A DNA stretch of 64,000 bases from positions 62,001-126,000 of the forward strand of contig NZ_BLAD01000039.1 in the NCBI RefSeq assembly GCF_009687845.1, given 5' to 3'. This stretch comes from Acrocarpospora corrugata (lineage in GTDB: Bacteria > Actinomycetota > Actinomycetes > Streptosporangiales > Streptosporangiaceae). The notes below the pieces were generated by a model. That model saw only the letters and a program-made list of their open reading frames with translations. It was not told where the DNA came from and did not search any database. This document shows, piece by piece, positions 53,601 through 64,000 of this stretch; the first letter of the stretch is position 1; each line of letters begins with the position of its first letter. A program made the position numbers and the translations under genes.

Positions 53601-55456
53601 GTCCGGCCGAGCAGCGCGGCCAGGTCGCCGGAGGCCGGGGCGGCCCGCTCTGCGGGGAAGAACAGCGGGCGCAGGTCGACGTCCTCGACGAGTTCGACGC
53701 AGCGGTCGACCGCTTCTGCGTAGACGGGTTCTGCCTGGTAGAGCTCCCGGCCGAGGCCCGGGTACTGGTCGCCGACGCCGGGCAGCAGGAACGCGACGCG
53801 CGGCCGTCCCTTGACCCGGTTGGCGGCACCGGACGAGGCGGCGGCGCGGAGTCCGCGGACGGCCTCGGCCGGGTCGGCGCAGACCAGGGCGCGGCGATGG
53901 TCGTGCGCGGCGCGGCCGATCCGCAGCGTGTGCGCGACATCGGCCAGGTCGGCGTCGGGGTGGTCGCCGAGCCAGGACGCGAGCCGGGCCGCGTGCGCGC
54001 GGAACGCCGCGTCGGTGGCGGCCGAGATCGGCAGCACCTGCGGACCCGCGGGTGCCGCCGCCTCGTCCGGCGGCGGCGCGGTTTCGAGCACCAGGTGGGC
54101 GTTACTGCCGGACAGGCCGAACGAGCTGACCCCGACCAGGCGCGGCGTGCCCTCGCCGGGCAGCGGCACCGCGCCGGCGACCGGCAGGATCGAGCCGTCC
54201 GCGGGCACGGCGGCCGACGGCCGGGTCAGGTTGAGGGTCTTCGGGATGAGCCGGTTCTCCAGGATCAGCACCGACTTGATCAGCCCGGCGACTCCGGCGG
54301 CGGCCTGGGTGTGGCCGATGTTGGTCTTGGCCGAGCCGACCCGCAGCGGGCGTTCTGCGGACCGGCCGCCGAACACGTCGTGCAGCGCGCCCAGCTCGAT
54401 CGCGTCGCCGAGGTGGGTGCCTGAGCCGTGCGCCTCGACGTGGTCGATGTCGTCCGGCGACACCCCGGCGGCGGCCAGCGCGTTGCTGATCACGGTGACC
54501 TGGGCGCTCCGGCTGGGGGCGGTCAGGCCGTTGCTGCGGCCGTCCTGGTTGACGGCGGAGCCGCGCAGCACGGCCCGGATGCGGCGGCCGTTCGCGATCG
54601 CCTTGGACAGCGGTTCGAGCAGGACCAGGCCGGCGCCCTCGCCCATCACGTAGCCGTCGGCGTCGGCGTCGAAGGTCTTGCACTTGCCGTCGGCGCAGAG
54701 CATCGAACCGGCGCAGGCCTGGATGAAGTTGCTGGGGTGGATGGTCAGCGACGCGCCCGCCGCGATGGCCAGGTCGCATTCGCCGCGGCGCAGGCTCTCG
54801 GCGGCCAGGTGCACCGCGATCAGCGACGACGAGCAGGCGGTGTCGATGGTGAAGGTCGGGCCCGACAGGTTGAAGTGGTAGGCGATCCGCCCGGCCGCGA
54901 CGCTGGCGGAGGCGCCCTGGCCCAGGTACGGGTCCGACAGCGCGTCCCGGCCCTGGCGTTCGAGCTGGAGCCGGCCGTACTGGAGGGTGTCCATGTAGCC
55001 GACGATCACGGCGGTGCGGCTGCCGGCCATCCGGTCCGGGGACGCGCCGGCGTCCTCCAGGCCCTCCCAGGCCAGTTCGAGCAGGAGCCGCTGGTGCGGG
55101 TCCATCCGGAGCGCCTCGCGCGGGGACAGGCCGAAGAACTCGGCGTCCCAGCCGGTGATCTCCGGCAGGAACGCGCCGTACCTGGTGTACATGGCGGCCG
55201 GGGTGCGCGGGTCGGGGTGGTAGTAGTCGTCGATGTCCCACCGGGAGGCCGGCACCTCGGAGACCGCGCCGCGTCCCTGTGACAGCAGGTCCCAGTACCC
55301 TTCGACCGTTTCGCCGCCCGGGTAGCGGCAGGCCATGCCGATGATCGCTACCGGCTCGTGGGTCCGCTCCTCGGCCGCGGCGAGGCGGCGACGCGTCTGG
55401 GTCAGTTCGACGGTCACACGCTTGAGGTAGGCGCGGAGTTTTTCCTCGGTCCCCAT
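50651..55456 (-). CDS. Type I PKS, one module: KS-AT-KR-ACP
   Basis: 1,601 residues. It begins with a helical docking region (GTEEKLRAYLKR then VELTQTRRRLAAAEER). KS Cys208 lies in [11 protein letters not shown], with EAHGSGT and [10 protein letters not shown] His motifs. The AT has Ser664 in GYSLGEY, HAFH (malonyl) and a GVGDQYPGL entry motif. A KR (TGGARGLGMA, Tyr in EADYCAAN) and ACP Ser1534 (LGGNSLV) follow. It is a hybrid: KS and docking helix like the modules to its right, AT and KR like the modules to its left. An Ala-Thr repeat (about 52,265-52,345) sits in the region before the KR. Expected to add C2 with a beta-hydroxyl. Confidence 0.94.
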
Positions 55457-55496
55457 CTGTCGAGCCTTTCCAGTAGCGAGGGTGGTGGGTCGGCGG

Positions 55497-58400
55497 TCAG
55501 AGTTCGTTGTCGATGAGGGCGAAGATCTCCTCGTCGGACGCGGCACCGATCTTCGCCACCACTCCGGCCGCGCCGGTGGGAGTGGGCGCGAGCCTGGTCA
55601 GGCCGGTCTGGAGGATGGCTACGAGCTTGCTCCTGACCGCGTCCGCCTCGCCGTTGAGTGCGCTGAGCACGGCTTCGGCCCGGTCCAGCGCGCCGCGCAA
55701 GGCCTCCTCAGGCGAGGGTTCTGCGGGGGCGAGGCTCCTGAACAGGTAGTCGGTCAGCGCGGTGACGGTCGGGTGGTCGAAGACGAGCGTGGCCGGGAGC
55801 CGCAGGCCGGTCTCGGCGTTGAGCCGGTTGCGGAGTTCGACGGCGGTCAGCGAGTCGAAGCCGAGTTCGTTGAACGCCCGGTCCACGTCGACCCCGGTGG
55901 CGCTGCCGTGCGCGAGCACGGCGGCGACGTGGGCGCGCACGCCGTCGGTGAGCAGCCGCCTGGCCTCGGCCTCGGTCGTCCCGGCCAGCCGTCCCCGCAG
56001 GTCGCCGCCGGCGGGCGCGAGGGGCTTGCCGGACGCGGCGGGCCGGCGCGGGGCGCGGACCAGGCCGAGCAGGATCGGCGGCAGGTCGCCCAGTTCGGTG
56101 CGGGCGCGGAGCCCGCCGTTGTCCCAGTTCGTGGCGACGACCAGCGGTTCCGCGCTGCCGAGCGCGGCGTCGAACAGGTCGAGGCCGGCCTCGACGGTGA
56201 GCGGGGAGATGCCGGAGCGGGCCATTCTGGCCACGTCGCCGGCGGTGAGCGCGCCGGTCATGCCGGAGTCGGCGTCCCACAGCCCCCACGCGACCGACAC
56301 GCCCGGCAGGGCGACCGCGCGGCGGTGCGCGGCGAGGGCGTCCAGGAACACGTTCGCGGCGGCGTAGTTGGACTGTCCGGCGTTGCCGAGCACCCCGGCC
56401 AGCGAGGAGAACACCACGAAGGCGGAGAGCGGCCGGTCGAGGGTGAGTTCGTGCAGGTGCCAGGCGGCGTCGGCCTTGGGCGCGAACACGGCGTCCAGGC
56501 GGTCGCCGTTCATCAGCTCGACGGTCGCGTCGTCCAGGACGCCGGCGGTGTGCACGACGCCGGTCAGCGGCCGGTCGGGCGGGATCAGCGCGAGCGCGGC
56601 GGCCAGCGCGTCCCGGTCGGCGACGTCGCACGCGGCGACGGTGACCCGCGCGCCGAGCGAGCCCAGGCGGCAGACCAGTTCGCCCGCGCCGGGCGCGTCC
56701 AGGCCGCGCCTGGACAGCAGCAGCAGATCCCGTACGCCGTGCCGCTCCACCAGCCGCTGGGCGACCAGCCTGCCGAGGCCGCCGGTGCCGCCGGTGACCA
56801 GCACCGTGCCCTTGGCGAGTCCATCGGGTTCGGCGACCGGATCGGCGGTCCTGCGGGCCAGCCGGGGGACCGACAGCGTGCCGTCCCCGGCCACCAGCTG
56901 GGTCTCCCCCGCCGTAATCGCGCCGGCCACGGCCGCCCAGTCGGCGAACCCGTCCTCGGCCTCCAGCAGCACGAACCGGCCGGGATGCTCCGACATCGCC
57001 GCGCGGACCAGCCCGCGCACCGCCGCGCCGGCCAGGTCGCCCGGCCGGGTCACGAACACCAGGCGGCAGTCGGCCGTCCGCTCGTGGGCGACCCACCCGC
57101 GTACCAGGTCGAGCGCCCGGCCGGACACTTCGCGCAACGCGGTCGGCAGATCGGCAGGGACGGCGTCGACGGTGGCGACGACGAGGCCCTTCAGCTCCGG
57201 GGTGAGCAATCCGGCTCCCAGGAACACGACGCCGGACCCGTCCCCGGCCGGTACGGCCAGCTTCACCCAGTCCACCCCGTGCACGACGGGCCCCCGCGCG
57301 GCGGACGTCCGCGCCGAGGAGGCCCGCACCCGCAGGTTGTCGATGGCGAGCACCGAACGCCCGTCCGCGTCGGCCGCCTCGACACTCGCGTCGTCCCCCG
57401 AGGGAACCAGCCTGACCCGCAGCAGGGTCGCCCCCGACGCGCGCAGGCTGACGCCCCGGAAGGAGAACGGCAGGCGCGGCCCGCCGGGCCCGGCGGCCAG
57501 CACCATCGGCTGGAACGCCGCGTCCAGTACGGCCGGGTGGATGCCGAACCCGGTCACGTCCAGTGCGTCGTCCACCGCGATCTCGGCGAACAGTTCGGCG
57601 CCCCGGGTCCACATGGCGCGGACGCCCTGGAAGGCGGGGCCGTACTCGTAGCCGAGGTCGGCCAGCCGCGCGTACCCGCCGTCGATCGGAAAGGGCGCGG
57701 CGCCGGCGGGCGGCCAGACGGTCGCCCAGGCGCACAGGTCCGCCACGGCCGGCGAACCGGCGGCGAGAACCCCGGACAGATGCCGCACCCAGATCGCCCC
57801 GGCGCGGGAGTGCACCCCCAGATGGCGGCGGCCGTCGGCGTCGGGTGAGCCGACGATGACCTGAATGGGGACAGAGCCGCTCTCCGGCAGGAACAGCGGC
57901 GCCTCGATGACCAGCTCCTCCAGCTGGTCGCAGCCCGCGAGCCCGCCGCCTTCGAGGGCCAGCTCGACGAAGGCCGCGCCCGGCAGCAGCACGCCGCCGT
58001 CGACGGCGTGGTCGGCCAGCCAGGGCGTGACCGCCACGTCGAGCTCCCCGGTGAGCAGGAACCCGTCGTCGGCCATCGGCACCACGGCGGTGAGCAGCGG
58101 GTGGCCGGAGCCGTCGATCCCGGCGGGCGCGATCCCGGCCCGCTCGGCGTCGCCCAGCCAGTAGCGGCGGCGCTCGAACGCGTACGTCGGCAGGTCCACG
58201 TGCCGGTCCGGCCCGGGGGCGACGGCCGCGGCCCAGTCGACCTCGGCGCCGAGCACGTACGCGCCGGCCAGCGCGGTCAGGAACCTCGGCCAGTCGCCCG
58301 CGCCCCGGCGCAGGGTCGCGGCGACCCCCGCCGTGATCCCGGCGGACTCGCAGATCTCCCGCAGGTCGTGGCCGAGCACCGGGTGCGGGCTGACCTCGAT

Positions 58401-60872
58401 GAACAGCGGCGTGCCCGCGCCCGCGAAGGCGGTGACGGCCGACTCGATCAGGACCGGGTTGCGGAGGCTCTCGTACCAGTAGGCGGTGGTCAGCTCGGCC
58501 GGGTCGATGAACTCGCCGCGGTGCGCGGAGCTGAACGCGATGTCGGTCGGCTGCGGGGCGACCCCGTGCAGGGTGGCCAGCAGTTCGGCGCGGAGCGCTT
58601 CGATGTGCGGGGTGTGCGAGGCGTAGTCGACCCCGATCCTGCGGATCTGGACGCCGGCGGCGTGCGCGGCGGTGAACCCGTCCAGCGCGTCCGGCTCGCC
58701 GGCCACGACGCAGCTGGTGGGGCCGCTGCGGACGGCGATCCAGATCCGGTCCCGCCACGGCTCCAGCAGTTCGCTCACCTGGTCGGCGGGGAGCGACACG
58801 GCGAGCATGCCGCCGGTGCCGCTGAGCTGGACCAGGGCCTTGCTGCGCAGCGCGACGATCTTCGCGGCGTCCGCCAGGGAGAGCGCGCCGGCCACGCAGG
58901 CGGCGGTGATCTCGCCCTGCGAGTGGCCGACCACGGCCGTGGGGTCGACGCCGAGCGAGCGCCACAGCGCGGCCAGCGAGACCATCACCGCGAACAGGAC
59001 CGGCTGGATGACGTCGGTGCCCTCCAGCGGCGGCGCGCCCTCGTCCGCGCGGAGCACGGCGGCGACCGACCAGCCGGTGTGCGGGCGCAGGGCCTTGTCG
59101 CAGCGCTGCAACTGCGCGCGGAACGCCTCGTCGGAGTCGAGCAGGTCGACGGCCATGCCGGCCCACTGGGAGCCCTGCCCGGGGAAGACGAACACCGGCC
59201 GAACGTCGGCGGGGGCGACGCCGGTGATGACCGCGGCGTGCTGGGCGCCTTCGGCGAGTGCGGCCAGCGCGGCGACCAGTTCGGCGCGGCCCGCGGCGGT
59301 GACGACGGCGCGGTGGGGGAAGCCGGAACGGCGGGCCAGGACGCGGCCGGCGGCGGCGAGGTCGGCTTCCGGGGCGCTCCCGGCGAAGGCGCCAAGCCGG
59401 GCGGCCTGGCCGCGCAGCGAGGCGGCGGACTTCGCGGAGAGCACCCAGATGAGGCGATCACCCGTGGTCGTCTCGGTCGCGGCCTCGGCCTCGGGCGCTC
59501 CCTCCAGGATGACGTGCGCGTTCGTGCCGCTGATCCCGAAGCTCGACACGGCCGTCCGCGGCGTACGGTCGGCGGGCAGCAGGACCGTCTCAGTGAGCAC
59601 CCGCACCCCGCCTGAGGACCAGTCCACGTGCGGCGTCGGCTCGGCCACGTGCATGGTCACCGGCAGGGTCCTGTGCTCCATCGCCTTGACCATCTTGATC
59701 ACGCCGGCCACGCCGGCGGCGGCCTGGGTGTGCCCGATGTTCGACTTCACCGAGCCGAGCCAGAGCGGCCGGCCGGCGGATCGGTTCCGGCCGTAGGTGG
59801 CCAGCAGGGCCTGGGCCTCGATCGGGTCGCCGAGCCGGGTGCCGGTGCCGTGCGCCTCGACGGCGTCCACGTCGCGGCTGTCCAGCCGGGCGTCGGCGAG
59901 GGCCTGCAGCACGACCCGCTCCTGGGCGGGGCCGTTGGGCGCGGTCATGCCGTTGCTGGCGCCGTCCTGGTTGACGGCGGAGCCGCGGACCACCGCGAGG
60001 ATCTTCCGGCCGTTGCGCCGCGCGTCCGACAGGCGTTCCAGCACGAGCATGCCGACGCCCTCGGCCCAGGCCGCGCCGTCGGCGGTCGAGCTGAAGGCCT
60101 TGCAGCGGCCGTCGGCGGAGATCGCCCGCTGCCGGGCGAACTCGATGAACGGCTCCGGCGTGGCCATCACGGTGACGCCTCCCGCCAGCGCCAGGGCGCA
60201 CTCCCCCTGCCGCAGCGCCCGCACCCCGAGGTGCATCGCCACCAGCGAGGAGGAGCAGGCCGTGTCGACCGAGATCGACGGGCCCTCCAGTCCGAAGGTG
60301 TACGAGACCCGTCCCGACAGCACGCTCGACGCGCTGGAGGTGAACAGGGTTCCTTCGACGGAGCCGGGGACCGTGCCGAGGAAGCGGTTGGCGTAGTGCT
60401 CGTACATGTTGCCGACGTAGACCCCGGTGCTGCTGCCGCGCAGGGCGACCGGGTCGATCCCGGCCCGTTCGAACGCCTCCCAGGAGGACTCCAGGACGAG
60501 CCGGTGCTGCGGGTCGGTGGCCAGCGCGTTGCGCGGGCTCATCCCGAAGAAGGCCGCGTCGAAGTCGGCCGCGTCGTAGAGGAAGCCGCCGTGCCGGGTG
60601 TAGGACTTGCCCGGGGCCTCCGGGTCCGGGTCGTACAGGTCGGTGGCCCAGCCGCGGTCGGCGGGGAACTCGCCGATCGCGTCCACGCCGCCGGCCACCA
60701 GGTCCCACAGCCCTTCCGGGCTGGTCACCCCGCCGGGGAAGCGGCAGGCCATACCGACGATCGCGATGGGCTCGTGCCGGCGTTCCTCAAGCTCCGCTAG
60801 GTGCTCGCGGGTGTCCTCCAGCTCGACGATGGCGCGTTTGAGATAGTCGCGGAGTCTGTCCTCAGTACTCAT
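55497..60872 (-). CDS. Type I PKS, one module: KS-AT-DH-KR-ACP
   Basis: 1,791 residues. N-terminal docking helices ([19 protein letters not shown]...), KS Cys206 in [13 protein letters not shown] Ser651 in GHSQGEI with YASH at 750-753, the methylmalonyl-CoA signature. DH His955 in [11 protein letters not shown] and Asp in [10 protein letters not shown] look active. KR with [10 protein letters not shown], an LDD motif (B-type, D-hydroxyl) and Tyr1503 in [11 protein letters not shown] Ser1674 in [13 protein letters not shown]-terminal docking domain ([20 protein letters not shown]... then [12 protein letters not shown]) follows. No ER. Predicted to add a propionate unit and leave an alpha-methyl trans double bond. 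Confidence 0.95.
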   Translation of the reverse strand: MSTEDRLRDYLKRAIVELEDTREHLAELEERRHEPIAIVGMACRFPGGVTSPEGLWDLVAGGVDAIGEFPADRGWATDLYDPDPEAPGKSYTRHGGFLYDAADFDAAFFGMSPRNALATDPQHRLVLESSWEAFERAGIDPVALRGSSTGVYVGNMYEHYANRFLGTVPGSVEGTLFTSSASSVLSGRVSYTFGLEGPSISVDTACSSSLVAMHLGVRALRQGECALALAGGVTVMATPEPFIEFARQRAISADGRCKAFSSTADGAAWAEGVGMLVLERLSDARRNGRKILAVVRGSAVNQDGASNGMTAPNGPAQERVVLQALADARLDSRDVDAVEAHGTGTRLGDPIEAQALLATYGRNRSAGRPLWLGSVKSNIGHTQAAAGVAGVIKMVKAMEHRTLPVTMHVAEPTPHVDWSSGGVRVLTETVLLPADRTPRTAVSSFGISGTNAHVILEGAPEAEAATETTTGDRLIWVLSAKSAASLRGQAARLGAFAGSAPEADLAAAGRVLARRSGFPHRAVVTAAGRAELVAALAALAEGAQHAAVITGVAPADVRPVFVFPGQGSQWAGMAVDLLDSDEAFRAQLQRCDKALRPHTGWSVAAVLRADEGAPPLEGTDVIQPVLFAVMVSLAALWRSLGVDPTAVVGHSQGEITAACVAGALSLADAAKIVALRSKALVQLSGTGGMLAVSLPADQVSELLEPWRDRIWIAVRSGPTSCVVAGEPDALDGFTAAHAAGVQIRRIGVDYASHTPHIEALRAELLATLHGVAPQPTDIAFSSAHRGEFIDPAELTTAYWYESLRNPVLIESAVTAFAGAGTPLFIEVSPHPVLGHDLREICESAGITAGVAATLRRGAGDWPRFLTALAGAYVLGAEVDWAAAVAPGPDRHVDLPTYAFERRRYWLGDAERAGIAPAGIDGSGHPLLTAVVPMADDGFLLTGELDVAVTPWLADHAVDGGVLLPGAAFVELALEGGGLAGCDQLEELVIEAPLFLPESGSVPIQVIVGSPDADGRRHLGVHSRAGAIWVRHLSGVLAAGSPAVADLCAWATVWPPAGAAPFPIDGGYARLADLGYEYGPAFQGVRAMWTRGAELFAEIAVDDALDVTGFGIHPAVLDAAFQPMVLAAGPGGPRLPFSFRGVSLRASGATLLRVRLVPSGDDASVEAADADGRSVLAIDNLRVRASSARTSAARGPVVHGVDWVKLAVPAGDGSGVVFLGAGLLTPELKGLVVATVDAVPADLPTALREVSGRALDLVRGWVAHERTADCRLVFVTRPGDLAGAAVRGLVRAAMSEHPGRFVLLEAEDGFADWAAVAGAITAGETQLVAGDGTLSVPRLARRTADPVAEPDGLAKGTVLVTGGTGGLGRLVAQRLVERHGVRDLLLLSRRGLDAPGAGELVCRLGSLGARVTVAACDVADRDALAAALALIPPDRPLTGVVHTAGVLDDATVELMNGDRLDAVFAPKADAAWHLHELTLDRPLSAFVVFSSLAGVLGNAGQSNYAAANVFLDALAAHRRAVALPGVSVAWGLWDADSGMTGALTAGDVARMARSGISPLTVEAGLDLFDAALGSAEPLVVATNWDNGGLRARTELGDLPPILLGLVRAPRRPAASGKPLAPAGGDLRGRLAGTTEAEARRLLTDGVRAHVAAVLAHGSATGVDVDRAFNELGFDSLTAVELRNRLNAETGLRLPATLVFDHPTVTALTDYLFRSLAPAEPSPEEALRGALDRAEAVLSALNGEADAVRSKLVAILQTGLTRLAPTPTGAAGVVAKIGAASDEEIFALIDNEL

Positions 60873-60903
60873 CGGTCCCGCCTTTCACTTCTAGGGCCAC
60901 GAG

Positions 60904-63900
60904 TCACCGCTCGTTGTCGATGAGCGCGAAAATCTCCTCATCGGAGGCCGAGTCGATCTTGTCTGCCACGTCGTCCGCGTCGTCCGGGGCAGCCGCGGCC
61001 GTGAAGCGGTTCAGGCCGCTCTGCAGGATCGCGACGACCTTGTTCCTGATCGCGTCGCCGGCGGCCGCTGTGATCATCGATTCGACGCGTTCCAGCGCGC
61101 CCCGCAGCATCTCCTCGGGCGAGGGGGTGGCCGGGGCCAGGCTCTTGAACAGGTAGTCGGTCAGCGCGTTCACGGTCGGGTGGTCGAACACCAGCGTCGC
61201 CGGGAGCAGCAGGCCGGTCTCGGCGTTGAGCCGGTTGCGGAGTTCGACGGCGGTGAGCGAGTCGAAACCGAGTTCGTTGAACGCCCGGTCGACGCCAATG
61301 CTGGCGGCGCTGCCGTGCGCGAGCACGGCGGCGACGTGGACCCGGACGGTGTCGGTGAGCAGGCGCAGCGCGTCCGCCTGGGTCATCCCGGCCAGCCGGT
61401 CCCCGAGCCCACCGGCCGGAGCCGATCCGGTGGAGCCGGCCGGCCCACCGGCCACGGCCCGGCGGGGGGCGCGGACCAGGCCGCGCGCCATCGGCGGCAG
61501 GTCGCCGGCCTCGGCCCTGGCCCGCAGCCCGGCGGTGTCCCACCTGACCGCCACGACGAGCGGTTCCGGGCTGCCGAGCGCCGCGTCCAGGAGGTCCAGG
61601 CCCTGCTCGACGCTGAGCGGGGCGATGCCGGAGCGGGCCAGCCGGGCCGTCTCGGCCTCGGTCAGCGTGCCGGACATCCCCGATTCGGTGTCCCAGAGCC
61701 CCCACGCGATCGACACGCCGGGCAGGCCCGCCTTACGGCGGTGCGCGGCCAGCGCGTCCAGGAACACGTTCGCGCCGGCGTAGTTGCCCTGCCCCGGGTT
61801 GCCGAGCACGCCCGCCAGCGAGGAGAACAGCACGAACGCCGCGAGCGGGGCCGCCAGCGTGAGTTCGTGCAGATACCAGGCCGCGTCGGCCTTGGGCGCC
61901 AGGACCGTGTCCAGCCGGGCGGGTGTGAGCCCTTCGACGGTGGCGTCGTCGAGCACGCCGGCCGTGTGGATGACCGAGGTGAGCGGCCGGTCGGCCGGGA
62001 TGAGCGCGAGCGCGGCGGCGAGCGCGTCCCGGTCGGACACGTCGCACGCGGCGACCATCACCCGGGCGCCGTAACTGCCCAGGTGCGAGACGAGCCGGCC
62101 GGCGCCGGGCGCGTCCAGCCCACGCCTGGAGACGAGCAGCAGATCCCGTACGCCGTGCCGCTCGACCAGCCGCCGGGCGACCAGGGCGCCGAGGGCCCCG
62201 GTGCCGCCGGTGATCAGCACCGTGCCCGACCCCAGTTCGGCCGGGGCCTGGATCGGGCGGCGGGCCAGCCGGGGCACCAGGATCGCGCCGTCGCGGACGC
62301 TGAGCTGCGACTCGCCCGCGCCCACCGCGGCGGCGACCTGGTCCCAGGCGGTGAAGCCGGGCCCGGCGTCCAGCAGGACGAACCTGCCGGGGTGCTCGGA
62401 CTGCGCCGCCCGTACCAGGCCCCACACGGCCGCGCCGGCCAGGTCGTCGACGCGGGTACGGAACACCAGCCGGGAACCGGAGAAGCGTTCGCCGGCCACC
62501 CAGGTCTGGATCAGGTTGAGCGCCTGGGTGGACAGCTCGCGTACGGTGGCGGGCACATTCCCCGAGGTGGCGGTCAGGGTGGCCACCACGAACCCGGGCA
62601 GGGGGTCAGGCGACTGGAGCAGGGCCGGGTCCAGGAACGCGAACCCGGAGCCGTCGCCGCCCGTCACGGACACCTCCACCCAGTCCACCCCGTGCGGCAC
62701 CGGGCCGGTCGAGGCGGCCAGCGCGGTCACCGGGACCGGCCGGACCCGGAGCGAGTCCATCGAGAAGACCGGCCGCCCCGCGTCGTCGGCCGCCTGGATG
62801 GCGCAGCCGTCCGCGCCGATGGGCGTGAGCCGTACCCGCAGGCGGGAGGCCCCGGCGGCGAGCAGCCGCACGCCGCGGAACTCGAACGGGAGGCGGAGTT
62901 CGCCGGGGGCGTCGCCGCCGGCCAGTAGCATGGGATGGAACATCGCGTCGAAGAGCGCGGGGTGGAGGCCGTAGCCGGTGACGTCCAGGTCGTCGTCGAC
63001 GGCGACCTCGGCGAGCAGGTCGTCGCCCTGCCGCCAGAGGGCGCGGACGGCCTGGAAGGTGGGGCCGTACTCGTAGCCGAGGTCGGCCAGCCGCTCGTAG
63101 CCGCCGTCGACGGCGACCGGGACGGCGTCGGCAGGCGGCCAGACGCCGGCCCAGGCGGCGACCGTTGCGGCGGGGGCCGCGGTGACGAGGCCGGAGACGT
63201 GCCGGGTCCAGGCGCCCTCGGGGTCGTCGGCGGGACGGGTGTAGACCCGGACCTGGCGGGGTCCTTCGGCGTGCCGGATGACGACCTGCACGTCGACCGC
63301 GCCCTTGGCGGGCAGGATCAGCGGGGCCTCGAACATGATCTCTTCGATCCGGTCGCAGCCGAGCCGGCCGCCCGCGTCCAGCACCAGGTCCACCAGCGCC
63401 GCGCCGGGCAGCACGGCCGAGCCGAGCATCACGTGCTCGCTCAGCCAGGGCGCGGACGCGGCGGAGAGCCGCCCGGTGAGGATCGTGGTGCCGTCGTCGG
63501 CGAGGTCGACGGCCGCGCCCAGCAGGGGGTGGCCGACGCCGCGGAGCCCGGCCGCGGCGACGTCGCCGGTGCGGCTCAGCGAGCTGAGCCAGAACCGCTC
63601 GCGGTCGAACGCGTAGGTGGGCAGTTCCACGTGCGTGCCGCCGCCGGACAGCGCCGCCCAGTCGACCGGGACTCCGGCGACGGCCACCCGCGCCAGGCAG
63701 GCGACGAGCGAGTCGGGCTCGGAGCGCTGCCGCCGGTACAGCGGGACGATCACCGCGTCCGGACCGGTGACGCAGTCGTGCGCCATCCCGGCCAGCACCG
63801 CCTCGGGCCCCACCTCCAGGAAGGCGCGGACGCCGTCCGCCTCCAGCCGGGCGATCATCGGCTGGAACAGGACCGCGTGCCTGATCTGGTCCAGCCAGTA

Positions 63901-64000
63901 CGCCGGATCCGTCCAGGTGGCGTCGCCGCCCAGGTTGGTGGCGGCCGGGAGCTGCGGCTCGGTGAACAGGACGGTGCGCAGTTCGGCCTCGAACGCGGCC
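60904..64000 (-). CDS. Type I PKS module, 5'-truncated: (AT)-DH-KR-ACP
   Basis: The reading frame stays open to the right edge, so the N-terminus is outside the window. The first residues in view ([18 protein letters not shown]) belong to the C-terminal part of an AT; its specificity motif is not visible. DH has His (codon 63,433-63,435) in [11 protein letters not shown] and Asp in [10 protein letters not shown]. The KR has [13 protein letters not shown] (B-type) and Tyr in QGNYAGAN. The ACP Ser is in [11 protein letters not shown] (61,258-61,260). The C-terminal docking domain ([15 protein letters not shown]... [12 protein letters not shown]) closely resembles that of the next protein. It should pass its chain to the 55,497-60,872 protein. 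Confidence 0.93.
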   Translation of the reverse strand, partial: AAFEAELRTVLFTEPQLPAATNLGGDATWTDPAYWLDQIRHAVLFQPMIARLEADGVRAFLEVGPEAVLAGMAHDCVTGPDAVIVPLYRRQRSEPDSLVACLARVAVAGVPVDWAALSGGGTHVELPTYAFDRERFWLSSLSRTGDVAAAGLRGVGHPLLGAAVDLADDGTTILTGRLSAASAPWLSEHVMLGSAVLPGAALVDLVLDAGGRLGCDRIEEIMFEAPLILPAKGAVDVQVVIRHAEGPRQVRVYTRPADDPEGAWTRHVSGLVTAAPAATVAAWAGVWPPADAVPVAVDGGYERLADLGYEYGPTFQAVRALWRQGDDLLAEVAVDDDLDVTGYGLHPALFDAMFHPMLLAGGDAPGELRLPFEFRGVRLLAAGASRLRVRLTPIGADGCAIQAADDAGRPVFSMDSLRVRPVPVTALAASTGPVPHGVDWVEVSVTGGDGSGFAFLDPALLQSPDPLPGFVVATLTATSGNVPATVRELSTQALNLIQTWVAGERFSGSRLVFRTRVDDLAGAAVWGLVRAAQSEHPGRFVLLDAGPGFTAWDQVAAAVGAGESQLSVRDGAILVPRLARRPIQAPAELGSGTVLITGGTGALGALVARRLVERHGVRDLLLVSRRGLDAPGAGRLVSHLGSYGARVMVAACDVSDRDALAAALALIPADRPLTSVIHTAGVLDDATVEGLTPARLDTVLAPKADAAWYLHELTLAAPLAAFVLFSSLAGVLGNPGQGNYAGANVFLDALAAHRRKAGLPGVSIAWGLWDTESGMSGTLTEAETARLARSGIAPLSVEQGLDLLDAALGSPEPLVVAVRWDTAGLRARAEAGDLPPMARGLVRAPRRAVAGGPAGSTGSAPAGGLGDRLAGMTQADALRLLTDTVRVHVAAVLAHGSAASIGVDRAFNELGFDSLTAVELRNRLNAETGLLLPATLVFDHPTVNALTDYLFKSLAPATPSPEEMLRGALERVESMITAAAGDAIRNKVVAILQSGLNRFTAAAAPDDADDVADKIDSASDEEIFALIDNER

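Overview
This is a very GC-rich, densely packed stretch with overlapping start/stop junctions (ATGA, GTGA, TGATG) and frequent GTG and TTG starts, as is typical of a filamentous actinomycete. The gene content (IclR-controlled catabolic operons, DUF1707, modular type I PKS) fits that. A Streptosporangiales-type genome is a guess from style only; nothing in the window fixes the genus.

Region 1 (1-21,520) is a catabolic island of 23 genes. A leftward operon (3,035 to beyond the left edge) carries a DUF6282 amidohydrolase-like protein, a cupin, an HpcH/HpaI aldolase, a lipocalin-like protein and the start of an amidohydrolase. A rightward operon (3,146-8,010) carries the two subunits of a CoA-transferase-fold enzyme, separated by two alpha/beta hydrolases and an acyl-CoA synthetase. 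An aldo/keto reductase (leftward) and an aldehyde dehydrogenase plus alcohol dehydrogenase (rightward) follow. The last unit (11,882-20,751) holds a VOC protein, a hydrolase, a flavin monooxygenase, an acyl-CoA dehydrogenase, a second CoA ligase, two small MaoC/hotdog proteins, an amidohydrolase and a FAD dehydrogenase, and an IclR regulator ends the island. Three of its promoter regions share a nearly identical 22-bp element (core CGGAC-N5-GTCCG followed by ATAAATG or similar), which makes the island look like one regulon. The parts list (CoA ligation, acyl-CoA dehydrogenation, hydration, ring hydroxylation, hydrolytic ring opening) suggests degradation of a cyclic carboxylic acid, perhaps terpenoid, steroid-like or aromatic. 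The substrate is not known.

Region 2 (21,529-24,606) is a spacer: a bidirectional terminator, then three leftward genes (DUF1707 membrane protein, APH-like kinase, GT39-type membrane glycosyltransferase), then a 318-bp divergent promoter region with two palindromes.

Region 3 (24,607-64,000) is a type I polyketide cluster made of two convergent operons whose last genes overlap at 35,965-36,002. The rightward operon encodes an ABC exporter, a KS-AT-KR-ACP module, a KS-KR-ACP module in which most of the AT has been deleted, and an acyl-CoA dehydrogenase. The leftward operon enters from the right edge: at least five PKS modules on four proteins (two KS-AT-DH-KR-ACP type modules, one 5'-truncated; then KS-AT-KR-ACP; then a bimodular protein), then an FkbK/FkbJ/FkbI/FkbH cassette for an oxygenated malonyl-ACP extender unit, a type II thioesterase and an Sfp-type phosphopantetheinyl transferase. 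No FkbG-like O-methyltransferase, no terminal thioesterase domain and no pathway regulator is visible, so the product, its release and part of the assembly line lie outside the window or use other means.

The most unusual things are the AT-deleted module beside a hydroxy/methoxymalonyl-ACP cassette, a PKS module whose linkers are full of in-frame minisatellites, and the shared operator of the catabolic island with its split, Glu-less CoA-transferase-like enzyme.
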